This document shows positions 12,657 through 23,992 of a DNA stretch of 64,000 bases, piece after piece (within the stretch, counting starts at the first letter, position 1; every line of letters starts with the position of its first letter). Location: positions 1 to 64,000 of the forward strand of contig CANTFL010001141.1 in the NCBI GenBank assembly GCA_947650285.1, written 5' to 3'. The position numbers were made by a program, and so were the translations under genes. This DNA comes from Hyaloperonospora brassicae. Taxonomy: Eukaryota; Oomycota; Peronosporomycetes; Peronosporales; Peronosporaceae. The notes beneath the pieces are model-generated. The model did not search any database and was not told the DNA's origin. It worked only from the letters and a program-made list of their open reading frames with translations.

Positions 12657-13917
12657 AATTAACCTAAGTGATGATGAGCACGTAACTTCAATTTAATATG
12701 AAGCAGCAGTGTCCATCGCAAGACGACGCAACGCGCAACCTGCCGCGCAGACGCCCTAGCTGGCTCGAGCGACAGCATTCGAAAAGGCGTGCGACCCGAG
12801 CTTGCGCTTGTTATCAATCATAAAGCCGCGATGATCGTAAGTCTCGAGAAACTTGAGAAGAAAAGAGTTGTACTACCACAGCCGACGGATATGACGTTCA
12901 GACCGGCAATCAAGTAGATGTCCGGCACGATTGTGCCAACGACGCGACCAGTAGATTCACATTAGTCGCCTTCCATGCGGTCGACGCATGTGAAATCGAT
13001 AAAGGTGGACAATCTACATGAAGTCATATAAACAAAGTCCAAAGCACGGGACGTGAGCGTGCGGACTGAGAGATGAGCGCTGTGGCTAGAAAAGCGGCAT
13101 GACTATTAAGCCTTTACGGCGGCACTTAAAAGACTTCAAGCGGCATCCAAAAGAATAGGACATGCAGCAAGTACAGGAGAGAGTGGCGAGCGTCGTAGCG
13201 CAAGGATAACTGCAGCAGGCAGAGCATCATTTTATCGGCAAAGCAGAGCTCTAGCGGCGACAGCGTGATGCGATGACAGCGTAAGGAGAAGACCGGGCCC
13301 GAGATTTGGCACATTTTCAAGCTCGGTTGCACGCATAATCAGAAGTGCTGGCCGCGTAGCACTGACAGCAGAAACACGCAGTACAGATGAGATAGCAGAT
13401 CCTCTGCCAACACAGACATGAAGTGATCAACAAGTGAATTTTTCCGCGGCAGCTAGAAATCGTACAGACTAAAAAAGTGAGCGTGATGGTACAAGCTCAC
13501 TGCGCACGCGAATCGGCGTCTGTGAAAGAGGAAGCAATTGGAGGAACATCAGCGTGCACATCAAGAGTGACTCAAAGATAAGGCGCGACGCGTCAATAAA
13601 AAGCACGCGAACGGCGTACGCGTCTGGCAGCATTCAGGTACAACGCTGCTGGCGTTAAAAATGCGTTTGCTGAGTGGAATAGCGTGGGTACGCAAGAGCG
13701 GCAAGCGAGGCGGTAAATCACGAAGCAGCTATGATTGATGGGGAGTATCAAGAGGCGCATCTATATATGTCGAACAGGCGAGAATGCAGCAAACGCTATG
13801 CAGTGCTTTGACTGAAAAAGTGCATGTCAGTGAGCCAATCTAAGTGCCGCTGGCGAAGGTCTATAAGCTTGACATCTGCTTCTTGACGGACCAAGAGATG
13901 CACAAATGATTGGGCGG
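12657..13917 (+). pseudogene. Copia-2 gag region, 5' part (decayed)
   Basis: By position this is the gag part of Copia-2, but no frame stays open for long and no zinc knuckle is recognisable. The purine-rich, AAG/GAG/CAG-rich plus strand suggests a former charged capsid protein. The interruption by LTR copy B at 13,918 is marked by a CGGCA repeat on both sides. Confidence 0.5.
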
Positions 13918-14076
13918 CAATAGGTGTGGTGCACACAAGGGATAGAATCCCCTATAAAGTAATATTAGAACACAGTATCAATTATTGAGGGCTAATGTCT
14001 GTCAACTATTGATTATGAGATCTTTTGAGAGGTTTATTTAGGACATGAGCGAATAGGTTAATTACTTTGTTCTAAG

Positions 14077-15139
14077 TGGGGCTCCTATCCGGGGTCTTGG
14101 GGGGTTGAGGGCACCCCCTAGACCTCACCCCCAAAGGGAAACCCAACCCCCGGTCCTCATGGGGGGTTTTCGGGGTGCAATGCAATAAGTGCTCTGTCCT
14201 CCTTAAGTAATTGTCCAATAGTAATGTAACGCACATCGTTTGAATCGATTGTGCAAGTGTCGCTTGTGTTAATGTCGCCTCGTGAGAAGCGATGATTATG
14301 AAGTAGAGAATCCGATGTATCAATATTCATGCTTAAGAATATTTGAATCTTGCAGGTGGAACAACCTACGACTCGGAGGAGCTTCTACAGCCAGCTAGAG
14401 ACATTATTTAAAAGCTTGAAAAGTATCTCAAGGCAGCTCTCGAAAAAATTGTTTACCTGCACGCCGTCATTCTCGATACACGCATAAAGATGTTTTTGTT
14501 CAGCAAGCATGCAGGATATTTCGCTCAGTATGGCATCCATACTCGCATGATTCGTGAGAGTTTTGCTGTTGCTGCAAGCCGCTACTGCACTCATGCAGCC
14601 GTTCCCATGGCTACTGAAGAAGCAGGCGAAGAGGTCGACGATTTTGAAGATTTCATTTATGCCAAGCGGCAGAAGATAACCAACGTGGACGAAGACATTG
14701 TGAAGTATTTGTGAGAAGACCTGTCCGATAGGGATGTGGATCCTTTGGGATATTGACACCGTCGACAGGTGGATTTTCCGAGTCTGGGCAAGATGGCGAG
14801 GGCCCTTCTGGCAATTCCTGCTACCAGTGTCCCTTCCGAGCGTGTTCCTCGATGGGTGGTTTATTTTGCAGGGATGAAAGGGCATCTCTGAACGGGGAAA
14901 CTATTGAGATGATGATGTGTATTCAGGACTGGTACACGAAGTTACCGAGGGTATTTTTGTAGAGAGGGTATAGGATATGTTGGAAATTCCATGCAATATA
15001 TACCGATATATATCTACAAATACATATGTAAACCCCCGGCGACCCCCCCGGTGGTTGACGTACCCCCCAAACCCCACCCCTCCCGGCTTCCCCGGGGGAG
15101 GGAAACCTCCGAGGGGTTCCTGTCATGGTAAGAGCCCTA
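14077..15139 (+). mobile_element. hAT transposon fragment with 8-bp target duplication
   Basis: GTTCTAAG occurs on both sides (14,069-14,076 and 15,140-15,147) but once in the uninterrupted LTR copy A, giving the 8-bp duplication typical of hAT elements. The ends are imperfect inverted repeats: TGGGGCTCCTATC at the left and the complement of TAGGGCTCTTACC at the right. About 100 bp inside each end are runs of G on the left and of C on the right. At 1,063 bp the unit is internally deleted and carries only the transposase C-terminus, so any movement would have needed a helper. Confidence 0.85.
14385..14962 (+). pseudogene. hAT transposase C-terminal fragment
   Basis: The plus-strand frame includes a VILDTRIKMFLFSK-like stretch near 14,470, then from 14,490 an open frame with the acidic EEAGEEVDDFEDF segment and a stop at 14,712. 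A different frame continues from about 14,780 with FPSLGKMARALLAIPATS and VPSERVF near 14,840, then RDERASLNGETIEMMMCIQDW up to 14,937. The FP-x-L-x-x-MA-x-x-x-L-AIPA-x-SVPSERVFS pattern is the signature of the hAT C-terminal dimerisation domain. The DDE core and N-terminal zinc finger are absent. A 166-residue open frame on the opposite strand (14,385-14,885) is only a shadow. The gene is clearly non-functional. Confidence 0.8.
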
Positions 15140-15493
15140 GTTCTAAGCTGATCTTTTAGGTTGAAAGAAGAAATAAAATTCAGATCCCATTTTGATCAAC
15201 ATAAGACACGTGCCTCTCTGAGGCGTCTTGCGATCGTGCAAGGAGTTTAGCAACGCCTTGTTAAAGCAGATACCCCTTGTGCAATCTGTGCGTTCGATTC
15301 TTAAATCTTTTGGCCACCCTGGAACAGGGACCGTAAGCTCCCTGAGCTTGTTGACTCTTTGAGTCGGGTTCTTTGAACAAATCCTTTAGCACTCTGAGCT
15401 GTTGACTCTTTGAGTCGGGTTCTCTGAAGATTAAGTTGCTCATTGAGCGTTAAAGTCTTCCTATAACTTAAGGAGCTGTGTAGCTCCGATACA

Positions 15494-18400
15494 CGGCAGG
15501 TTCAGGCACTGGAGACGCGCATTTAGGAATTAGGCTTGTAATGGCTTTAGGAACGTGCGGAAGCCCGTGGTCTGAGTAAGTAAGGATGGACAGCGCGTGG
15601 GGAAGCCGAGCAAATCTTTTACGGGCTCAAAGAAGAGTGGTGGAACACGAAAGTCACCGAATCGTACGCAAAAGATTCGATATTTAGTTTTTGATTACTT
15701 TCGCGAGCGCGCAGGTGCCTGGTTTCATTAACCGACGCAAAATGCCGCAGAATTTTGTAATACTCACTAACTCTACCTAATGGCGGTGAGGACTTCCACA
15801 TGTGCATCGGCATCGCTTATCCCCGAGAGCCTTGTCATGTACTTGAGCCTGCAGCTGCGTCCAGTCCTGGTGATCCAGTACGATTTCAAATTACCGGACT
15901 TTGTTGTGCACGCACTGGATATATCTCAGGGAGCGCAACATACGAAGAAAAAGAAATGCAAGCCATTCGAGCGGTAAAGCTCGCGGTGGCAGCAGCGACA
16001 ACGACCAAACAGCACACTTACACCAGCACATGAAATTTCTGCAGCGCCTTTCCAGTCTCTTGAAGAGCGTGAATGACGACGAGACGCCACGATGGGCTAT
16101 GAACGGACTGGTAGCAGTAAGTCTCACCGCCGATTACTGGATCGTTGACTCTGGCTCAAGCACTCATCCGATCAAAGTCGGTAGCATGTTGTACGATTAG
16201 GTGAAGGGCGACGACCTCATAGGCGTGAAGCTATCGGACAAGAGTGCACTATGCATGTCAAGTCATGGCAAGATTAGCTTCGCGTCAAAGTGAACAACGA
16301 AATGTTCTGGGATGACCTACGAGACGCGTCCTACACGCCTAAGTTGGCCATATACTTACTGTTACTCGGTACGACGATTTCCCAGGCTTTTGTTTCTTAA
16401 ACAAGATCAATCGACATGCAGTGATGATTAGGAACGACGTCGTGATATACGGTGGAATCCAGCAAAACGAGCTCGTGGTCGATCGAGTAACCAAAAAGCA
16501 AAAAGTGAGTGTTCTGCGAGACGTAATTGCTCACTCAATCCAGGATTCGGGCCTTCCTGATACCACAGTGCAACGATAGAGTTTGTTGAGCTTTCATCGC
16601 AAGTTTGGACATCCATATGTGACGACGTGTAGAGTATGTCTGCGAGTCCATTGATCTCAAAAGTCTCATCTAGCCCATCGATAAGAGGAAAAGTCGATTG
16701 TTGCTCTATTTATCGACCACAAATTCAACAATGTGGGCGTGTTCGTCGCCTAAAAAAGAATAAAGCAGCAAAAGGTTGTTAAATACGTGGTGTTTTATGC
16801 AGTGTATTATTTTTGAGTACACGTGCTGCGGACGAAAGAAAGAATGATTACTGCACTCCCGACCAATCCTGTCAGCAGACAGGCGTCTGCAGGTTAGCAT
16901 AATGATCTGCTCATCATCATCGAATAGTTTAGCAGAAATGTACACGTGACATCTATAAACATGGTTCAGTGTATGCTGATCGGTATGGACTACTGCTCGG
17001 CTACTAGAAAATCACCGCAAGTACGCGGCGTACGTGTTGAATCAGGCGCCTGATCGCTTCAACTCGAGCCGCAAATTCTCTCTGAATTTGTTACGAAGAA
17101 GCCGGTGAGCGTCTTGGAAGTTGTAGTATACGGGTCGCCATGCAAATTCTATCAACATCCCCCTTCACAAATGCGTCCCTGGGCAAGCGCAGAGCGCCGG
17201 GTACCATAGTCGAAAAGAACGAAGAAACGAGGAAGTATAGGGTGCTGAATTCTGGTAACAAAAAGTTTGGATTACTACTCGACAAGTGAAACCAATCGAA
17301 CTGATCCATGACGCGGCGAAAAGGCAGCTAAGACAAGAAATCGAATTGGACGCCGATGATAAGCTCGAGCAACTCGCAAATAAGAATAACGTAAGTGGGT
17401 GACGAAGGCGGTCAAGCTGTGAGATCTTATAAGCACAATCTACCTCAAAAGACACGCTCAAGTCAACAACCCGGACACCAGTGCAACACGCAATCAAAGG
17501 ACACGTTGCGAATCTAAAGTCTAAATCGAAAGCACAAAGCAAAGAGAAAGTGTCGCAAAACACGGACACAGAGAAAGACATTTCGAATGATGAAAAAGAA
17601 AAAAGATGATAGCCATATGCGTCTAAAGTAGTGGGGTCGATATCTTTAACGCAAAAGGTAGTCGACACCGTCAAATGTCCGTTGCGGGGCAGGCCGGGTG
17701 AAACAAATGTTGGATCGGCACTGTTACGATCAGTAATTATGTTCGCATTGGGGGCGGGTTGGAGCAGTACAAAACGTTGCCCGACCCATTTGACGTACAA
17801 GGCTTCGCTCGCATCGGCAGCCGGACACTTCTGGGTCCAAGCAAGAATCGAGAAGATTGACTCACTGAAGTCGAACAGAAAGTGAAAGTAGTTGAACGAG
17901 AGAAGCACATAAATCTGCTGGGTACAAAGTGGACCCTTAAAAAATATATGAACCATAGCGGCTCCATTGAGCGATGCAAAGCAATACTTGTAGCAGGAAG
18001 TGATGAATATAGGTTCGGAAGAGACTTCAACCTGACAGGTGCAACCTTCTTGGACTAACTTATCGGCAAGATCATCGTCGATGTCGCCCGCCTCTGGAGC
18101 GTGCAAGAAAGACCAATGGACGTACCAGGCGCCTAACTGAATACGTACAAGGAGGATTTTTTTATGATCGACCTGTGCGTTTCCGAGAGGATGAACAGCA
18201 GCGACGATCAAGCGCAAAAGCTTGACGTGGCAAGACGCCAGCGAAACCTTCTTACGTTTGTTAAAGAGCTTTTGCGTACTCAGACATACCGGACGCCTGC
18301 GGAAATAGATGCTTCATTAGATGCTAAATGACGCGGAATTTGCACAATTGGCCACAGGTCCGTGCGTCTACGTGAAGTCTACAAGCAAAGGCGTGACAAT

Positions 18401-19003
18401 GGTGGGAGTGTATGCAGACGACTTACTTGCTACTGTGACGAGTGACATGCTGCTCGGTGCGTTCAACGCGGTAATAAAACATTAAGTAAGGAAGTACCTC
18501 GGAAGTGTCGAGAACTTCCCGGGCATGCGAGTCGGATAGGACGATCTGGATGGGTACAGTATTGACAAAGAACAGATGATTTCCGAACTAATGCACATGG
18601 ATTGGCTCGAAAAAGCGAACTCAAGGCGCTCACCAGTCAGTAACGAGGCGTCCATCGAGCCAGAGAGCGACAAGCGCAGGCACTGCCAGCGTACAGTGCA
18701 GGGACATCAGAACGATAAACAATCAAGAGATTTCAGAGATTTGTCGGAAGCGTCCACTGAATTGCACGGTGCGGTCGGCCAGACACAGCATTCACATTGC
18801 ACCGCGCAACTACGACATGAATTTTGCACGCCGCATAATGAGGTACCTAGTGAGAACAACAAAAATGAAGTTACATTTGGGAGGGGTTTTGAGTGCAAGC
18901 GACTTGCAGCTCACCAGATTCACCGATGCCGACTTCGCTGTTGACAAGATAACTCGAAAGCTTAAAATTTTGGTGCGGTGTTGCTCGTCGACACAATGCC
19001 AAA
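15494..19003 (+). pseudogene. Copia-2 pol remains: protease, integrase, reverse transcriptase, start of RNase H
   Basis: This decayed polyprotein part codes for the enzymes of Copia retrotransposition. The visible order is: protease active site WIVDSGSSTH near 16,137; GAG-pre-integrase HRKFGHPYVTTC near 16,590; the integrase tail, with VYGSPCKFYQHPP then SLGKRRAPG near 17,125-17,200; reverse transcriptase from YKASLASAAGHFW near 17,800, through LLGTKWTLKKYM, to VYADDLL near 18,411, where YADD replaces the usual YVDD; and the beginning of RNase H, ending with LLVDTMP at 18,978-19,000. The last codons are cut by the Gypsy 5' LTR. Numerous stops and frame changes are present. A 350-codon open frame on the minus strand (17,165-18,217) lies opposite and looks like a low-complexity shadow. 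Confidence 0.8.
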
Positions 19004-19445
19004 TGTGCGACGGGGTAGCCCGTTAGATGAAATTGCCCTCAAGGCTAAAATGCCAACAGAGAATATTACATTAAATATTCTTTTAACAATATCACAAAGC
19101 CTGATGACATTGTTGGGATGACCGAAGGGTCTACTCATTGGTTGATATCGCGATGACATCAACCCAACAATCGCTGCTAGACACGCGCAATGGGTGGTGA
19201 GTAGACGTCATCATACGTTTAGTTATGTTAGCATAATTGAGCCAGGACAAACAGAGATACAATAGTTATAGGACTTAATTATATTAATGACAATTTTTCT
19301 TTTACCACGACTAGAGCCTTTGCCTTAGTCGCTCTATCTTCTTCTGTGTAGTTCTACACTTGACAGGCCACTGACTATCACTGCAGTCAGTGATAGTAAA
19401 CTCCGTACTGGTTGACCAGTACGTAGTCATCGGTGCCCCGTCACA
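19004..19445 (+). repeat. Gypsy 5' LTR
   Basis: About 442 bp, starting TGT and ending TCACA. It aligns end to end with 31,001-31,440, with about 15 substitutions and one 2-bp gap by my reading (about 3.4 percent). An internal inverted repeat near the 3' end (ACTGACTATCACTGCAGTCAG and TACTGGTTGACCAGTA) is present in both copies and may mark transcript-end structure. Confidence 0.9.
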
Positions 19446-19447
19446 CC

Positions 19448-19463
19448 TGGTAGCACTTTGTTG
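19448..19463 (+). promoter_or_regulatory. Gypsy primer binding site
   Basis: TGGTAGCACTTTGTTG starts two bases after the LTR. The leading TGG is complementary to the CCA end of a tRNA, as in conventional Gypsy priming; the tRNA identity was not determined. A similar TGGTAGCACTT follows a relic LTR at 44,220, which supports its being a conserved part of this family. Confidence 0.7.
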
Positions 19464-19639
19464 TCCGTTTAAGGACCACACTTGCACCGCCTAACATGAA
19501 CGTGTTGGACGAAGTCGAAGGCGACATATTTCACGGAACTCGTGTAAGCCACTCCCATTTGAGCGATGTCGAAGGAATCTGATCGGACGAATGAGTTAGA
19601 CCGGTAGCGAGGAAGCTAAATGGGCCATGATATCCTCAA

Positions 19640-20667
19640 GGGATAGAGACCAGCAGCATTCCGTCATAAGCAAGTTCTTGCAGCAAAATCTTGACGAGTC
19701 GCGAGCGCAGGTGACCTTGATGCAACAACAAGATCATCGGCGGACTGAAGAACTGAGACATCATCAGTCTCAGTTCGCGCTGTTGATGCGTGAGCTTCGA
19801 TAGAAGTCTCTTAAGCTAGAGATCTCCAAGTATCACGGAGTCGAGAACGACTCCCTGTTAAGATGGTTCGTCGAAGTCTACAGTGTCATTGAGGCCCGTC
19901 TTATCGACGATGAACGAATTCAAGTTGCATTTTCTCAGTCGTACTTGGCAGGAGACGCCAGGAATTGGGCCTTGAATCTCAAGTTACACGATTAGAACGT
20001 GTTTAGGTCGTTAGACGTCTTCAAAAACCTGCTCAGCGAGACAGGTAAGCCTCCCAGGGAAGAGTTCAGCAATCAATATGAACTCCTCGAGACCAAACAG
20101 GGCAAGCGTAAGGTTCACGCTTACGCTCAGCATGTACGCCACCTTGCAAGTTGCATGGTAGCAAACCCTGTGAGTGAATTTGTGTTGATCACAATATTCA
20201 TTCAAGGTCTTGCAGATGTACCCGTCAGTGACCACCTATTTCGCGGGAAGCTTAAGACGCTCTCTTAAGCAATCTATGCTGCGGAGCAGGAAGACTTAAG
20301 CGTGAGACAGGCTCACACTACGCTAAACCCCTTTCGTCCACAGAGACGATCAGCGGTCGGAGGATCAGACCCAATGGACATCTGTCATGTCGAGGGCGAG
20401 AAACCTCGCCCTGTGAACGACAAGCGAATGGTGAGATGTCATCGCTGTCATAAGCTGGGACAATATGCATACAAAGCAGAATCCCCCGCTCAGGACCCCG
20501 TGGTGCTGAGCGCAGTGACCATCTATAAGTTGAAAGAACTGGAGGAAGAGGGTCCGATGCTGTTGAAAAGCAGCAACAGCGAAGCAGACCATCAAAAAAT
20601 GGCCGGATCGGTAGGGCGGGTCGCCCTACCGATCCGGCAACATCAAGAGAATTTGCAAATCTCTTGA
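19640..20667 (+). pseudogene. Gypsy gag (capsid/nucleocapsid), broken
   Basis: The frame begins with a Gln-rich, probably coiled-coil segment (MQQQDHRRTEELRHHQSQF near 19,720) and continues into a capsid-type retrotrans_gag fold, with LEISKYHGVENDSLLRWF near 19,815 and WALNLKLHD near 19,967. It ends in a degenerate zinc knuckle, CHRCHKLGQYAYKAES, near 20,437. In that knuckle the His and last Cys expected in C-x2-C-x4-H-x4-C are Gln and Ala, so RNA binding would be lost. In-frame stops occur at 19,801, 19,993 and 20,266. The frame shift that ends gag at 20,667 coincides with the perfect hairpin at 20,602-20,638. Gag would assemble cytoplasmic particles around the element RNA. Confidence 0.75.
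20602..20638. repeat. Perfect 17-bp hairpin at the gag-pol boundary
   Basis: GCCGGATCGGTAGGGCG (20,602-20,618) is followed after a 3-base loop by its exact complement (20,622-20,638). Removal of 20 bases (loop plus right arm) would put gag (frame of 20,302) and pol (frame of 20,664) in the same reading frame. The structure is therefore best explained as a templated inverted insertion that caused the frameshift. Confidence 0.9.
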
Positions 20668-22234
20668 AGAAGGTATCTCCCGTTGCACAGTCTCTGTGTG
20701 TCTCTGCACCTGGTGATGAAGTGCTCCTCATCACCTTGACATTAGAAGTGACAAGCGACTTGTCACTTCGCGCCCTAGTTGACTATGGGGAGTCGAACAA
20801 CTTTGTTCGGCGCCAGTCACCAGAGGCTGGAAGTGTCAACTTCGTGGAGCGCGATATCCTTCCAACAAAAATGACGGTGCGCCTAGCGACAGACGCATCG
20901 ATTACTGTAAAGAAACGTTCAGTCAGAATCCAATACACGTTTAAAGGCGAACAGTACGATGATGACTTCATCGTACTCGACCTGGATGACAAGTTTGATG
21001 TCATCCTAGGACTACCTTGGATCAGGAGATACGAGCCAAGGGTGAGCTGGCATAATTGATCAGTAACAACGCCTTCCACTTGTTCATCAGATGACGATCT
21101 GAAGAATGTATTGGAAAGCCCAAATTCATGTGGTTGTACTGCACGTGAGTGCGATGGCCTCACTTGCGGTACGGTCGTTAGTACGACTGTACAAGAACAC
21201 AATTTAGATGATCACTACATCGTGGAGAATGCTCTCCTGGATCCTGTGGATGTGACTTCCCAAAAAGTAATCGAGACAGTGAATGTCTTGCTTAATGACT
21301 GATGAAGCGTAGGCACTTACACGCTTGATCTGATAGTGCATCCAAAGTTAACTTCGGAGATAACCCAATTGTCAACGTTAGAACCGAAACGGTTCTTGCG
21401 TGATCTGAGTAGTAGCAAGATCAAGAAGATCTCTGTACTCGTCGCAGAGGACGAGTACGTCATCGATATTCGATCGGCAACAGTATATGCTGAGACCTAA
21501 CGGGTTCTCAGCAATTCATCGATGGACGAAGCGTCATCGATGAGAAGACTCGCATTTAACGAAACACGTCTCAATCCTGGGAGTCGCTTCAGGCAAATCC
21601 TTTGCATAAGGATTTGATCAAATTTAAGTATGTGTTCCTTGAATCCGTGCCTTGCGAGTTTACTAAGGATAAAGGCACTCGACACGAGATCGAGCTCAAA
21701 CTGGGCTCGAAGTACTGTATTCTGAAGCAGTGGCCACTGCCTCGTGAACAGGTGCAATCGATTGACAAGCTCTTTGCTGATCGCTTTGCAGCGAGCTATA
21801 TGAGAGATTCAACTTCCCCTCACATCTCTTCGACCTTCTGTGTGCGAAAGGCCACAGGAAGATGGCGTATAGTGCACGCATTCAACAAGTTGAATGCTGC
21901 AACGGTACCGGCTAAAACGCCGATACCGAGGAAGGACGCAATCCTAAATGGTATGTCAAAGAGCATCATCTTCTAGTCCATGGATATGATGGATGGGTTT
22001 TATTAGACCCTTATGAGTGAAGGGAACATCTCGTACACGGCAGTAAGTACCCCCAGCGGTATGCTGTGGGAGTGGCTATTGATGCCACAGGGGTTGAATA
22101 AAGCTCCTGCAACATTCAACAGATTTGTTACAAATCTGCCAAGACCGGTTCGGGGTTTCGCACCGAGTTACTTCGACGTTTTTTTCAGTCCATATCCGGG
22201 CTATGAATGGAATAACAGACGTGGAAGTTCATAG
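20664..22234 (+). pseudogene. Gypsy protease and reverse transcriptase, broken
   Basis: Protease: the active-site triad expected as D-x-G-A appears as LVDYGESNNF near 20,775-20,805, so Ala has become Glu. The downstream flap and closing strand read DVILGLPWIRRYEPRVSW before the stop at 21,057. Reverse transcriptase: fingers and palm are seen from HEIELKLGSKYCILKQWPLPREQ near 21,685 through TFCVRKATGRWRIVHAF near 21,833, then LLMPQGLNKAPATFNRF near 22,079. The catalytic loop expected as Y-x-D-D reads YFDV near 22,170, so the second Asp is lost. Stops occur at 21,057, 21,300, 21,498 and 21,975. This copy could not reverse transcribe. Confidence 0.85.
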
Positions 22235-23284
22235 AACTCACATTCGTCAGGTTCTTCAACATATGCGCAAGCATGAGTGGTACGCCAACCTCATGAAGTG
22301 TATCTTCGCGGCTAGCGAAAAACCACTTCTTGGGTGCATCGTGGGTAAACACGGCGTACGCCCCGATCCTAAGAAGATCAAGACGATCACCGACTGGAAT
22401 GTGCCAGTCGATATCAAGGGACTAAGGAAGTTCCTTGGATCAGCGGTGTACTTGCACAAGTACTCGCGCAACTACGCCGAGTTGACTATGCATCTTTCTT
22501 GCTTGCTCAAGAAAAATTTGAAGTTGTCATGGAACGCTGACTGTCAGAGTTTCTTTGACATTATCAAGAAGGATAGTGCAATCATCCATACTGGCGACTA
22601 AAGATCAGGACAGACCATTTCATGTGGTCTGTGACGCCAGCGAATTTTTTAAAAAAAGGTGCGGTAATGAAGCATGGTACAGACGGCGCAGATAGCGTCA
22701 TCTGTTATCAGTCGCGTCAGATGAAAGCAGATGAGCGCAATTACTCAGTGCATGACAAGGAACTCCTTGCCATGAAGTATGCACTGGCTAAATTCCGGGT
22801 CTATCTCTTGGGAGATAGAACGTTCATCGTGTATACCGACCATGCGTCACTACGCACGGCCATTAACAGTCCACAACTCTCGCGAAGAATGGCGAGGTGG
22901 TTGTTTTCCTTCGAGGAGTATAACGTCTCCGTGGAGTACAAACTAGGAAGTCTTGACGTCGTCGATAATGCGCTATCACGTCGGCCCGATTTCGAGCCGA
23001 CTACACACGTCAACAGTAAGTCTTTGCCCACTATTTCGGCGCTGTCAGTCAGCGTGATGTCGTCGCCTTTACTCGACGAAGTGCGGAAGGCGTACGCAGG
23101 AGATTCGAATCTCCTCCGTATGATGGGTCATCTTGCGAGCCCATCCCGGAAATCCTTGTCGAATTTGCCGGCTCTACACCGTTCCTCTTTGGATCGGTTT
23201 ACGACTCGAAATGGTCTGTTGTACTACACAGCAGTTGCTGACGACACTCCTCGTGTTGTCGTTCCCGATCATAATGATTTGTGA
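22235..23284 (+). pseudogene. Gypsy reverse transcriptase connection and RNase H
   Basis: After a frame change near 22,210 the thumb/connection region reads LLGCIVGKHGVRPDPKKIK near 22,328 and LRKFLGSAVYLHKYSRNYAE near 22,421, typical of Gypsy. RNase H follows in the frame 22,622-23,284, with SRQMKADERNYSVHDKELLA near 22,712 and FIVYTDHASLRTAI near 22,826 (catalytic Asp in YTDH), then DVVDNALSRRPD near 22,957. The RNase H start, around HVVCDAS near 22,622, is out of frame with the rest. The C-terminal part leads into the integrase zinc-binding region. This enzyme would degrade the RNA strand during cDNA synthesis. Confidence 0.85.
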
Positions 23285-23992
23285 TTACGCATTATGTTCG
23301 AATGTCACGATGCGCGATCAAGCGGGCATCGTGGTAGGGAAAAGACTTACCTTACAGTAAGTCGTAATTTTTACTGGCCCCGCCAGTATCACTTTTCCGC
23401 AAGTACATTCGTTCTTGCAAGTCTGCCAACGGGTGAAGCCTAGTCCTTCATCGCGTGCACCGTTGCAGCCTCTGCCGGTGATGGCAGAATGTTGGGAGTC
23501 CATTTCCATAAACTTTATCTGCGGGTTTTCCGAAGACACTCACAAGAATATTGGTAGTATTGTGTTTGTGGATCATTTCAGGAAGATGGTGCATCTGGTG
23601 CGGTCCCTGAGTCGATCACTGCACACGGCTGTGCCCGTGGCTTCATGGACACAGTGTTTTGACTCCACGAATTACTCCGTGAACTCGTATTCGACCGTGA
23701 TCCTCGGTTCACGGCTGAGTTTTGGCAATTCGTGTTCCGCACTTTGGGAACACGGTTAAAGATGTCAACCTCTGACCATCCTGAAACAGATAGTCAGACA
23801 GAACGTGCAAACCATGACCTCGAAGAAATACTTCGAGGATGCGTCCACTCCTTTTCAATTTATAATGTGGGATCTTACCGATGGTCGAATTCGCCATCAA
23901 CCACTCCGTGCATGCGTTCGCGACGCATACATCGCTCTACGTGAATGGCTTACGCCACCCACGTATTCCCGCCCTTATACAGAGTGACTCTG
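23285..23992 (+). pseudogene. Gypsy integrase, N-terminal and core part
   Basis: The zinc-binding HHCC domain is visible as HDARSSGHRGREKTYLTV near 23,300 and, in another frame, CQRVKPSPSSRAPLQP near 23,421. The catalytic core is present in pieces: ISINFICGF near 23,502 (the first Asp of the D,D-35-E triad is Asn), FDRDPRFTAEFW near 23,690 (second Asp) and DHPETDSQTERANHDLEE near 23,775 (Glu). The frame is broken at several points and is then cut by the 5' LTR of Copia-1 after 23,992. It would have inserted the element cDNA into chromatin. Confidence 0.8.

Larger units (their letters stand above)
13918..15493 (+). mobile_element. Solo LTR (copy B), truncated at its start and split by a hAT
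   Basis: This is the same repeat family as 9,946-10,484, in opposite orientation. Matching runs from CAATAGGTGTGG at 13,918 to the terminal TACA at 15,490-15,493, with the hAT fragment 14,077-15,139 inserted in the middle. Compared with copy A, about 34 bases at the LTR start (TGTAACGGGG onward) are missing. CGGCA lies next to the left edge (13,914-13,918) and immediately after the right end (15,494-15,498), so the target duplication survived and the loss is internal. The junction CA is shared by flank and LTR, as expected for a microhomology deletion. Confidence 0.8.

Noticed and set aside
14385..14885. 166-codon minus-strand open frame
   Set aside because: It is opposite the hAT dimerisation domain, whose conserved motifs are on the plus strand.
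17165..18217. 350-codon open frame on the minus strand, the longest open frame in the window
   Set aside because: It lies exactly opposite the decayed Copia-2 integrase tail and reverse transcriptase, is Ser/Phe/Cys-rich and has no domain. It is a shadow frame.
18962..19162. Minus-strand frame repeated almost identically at 30,888-31,157
   Set aside because: Both lie within the two Gypsy LTRs; the repeat is the LTR, not a gene family.
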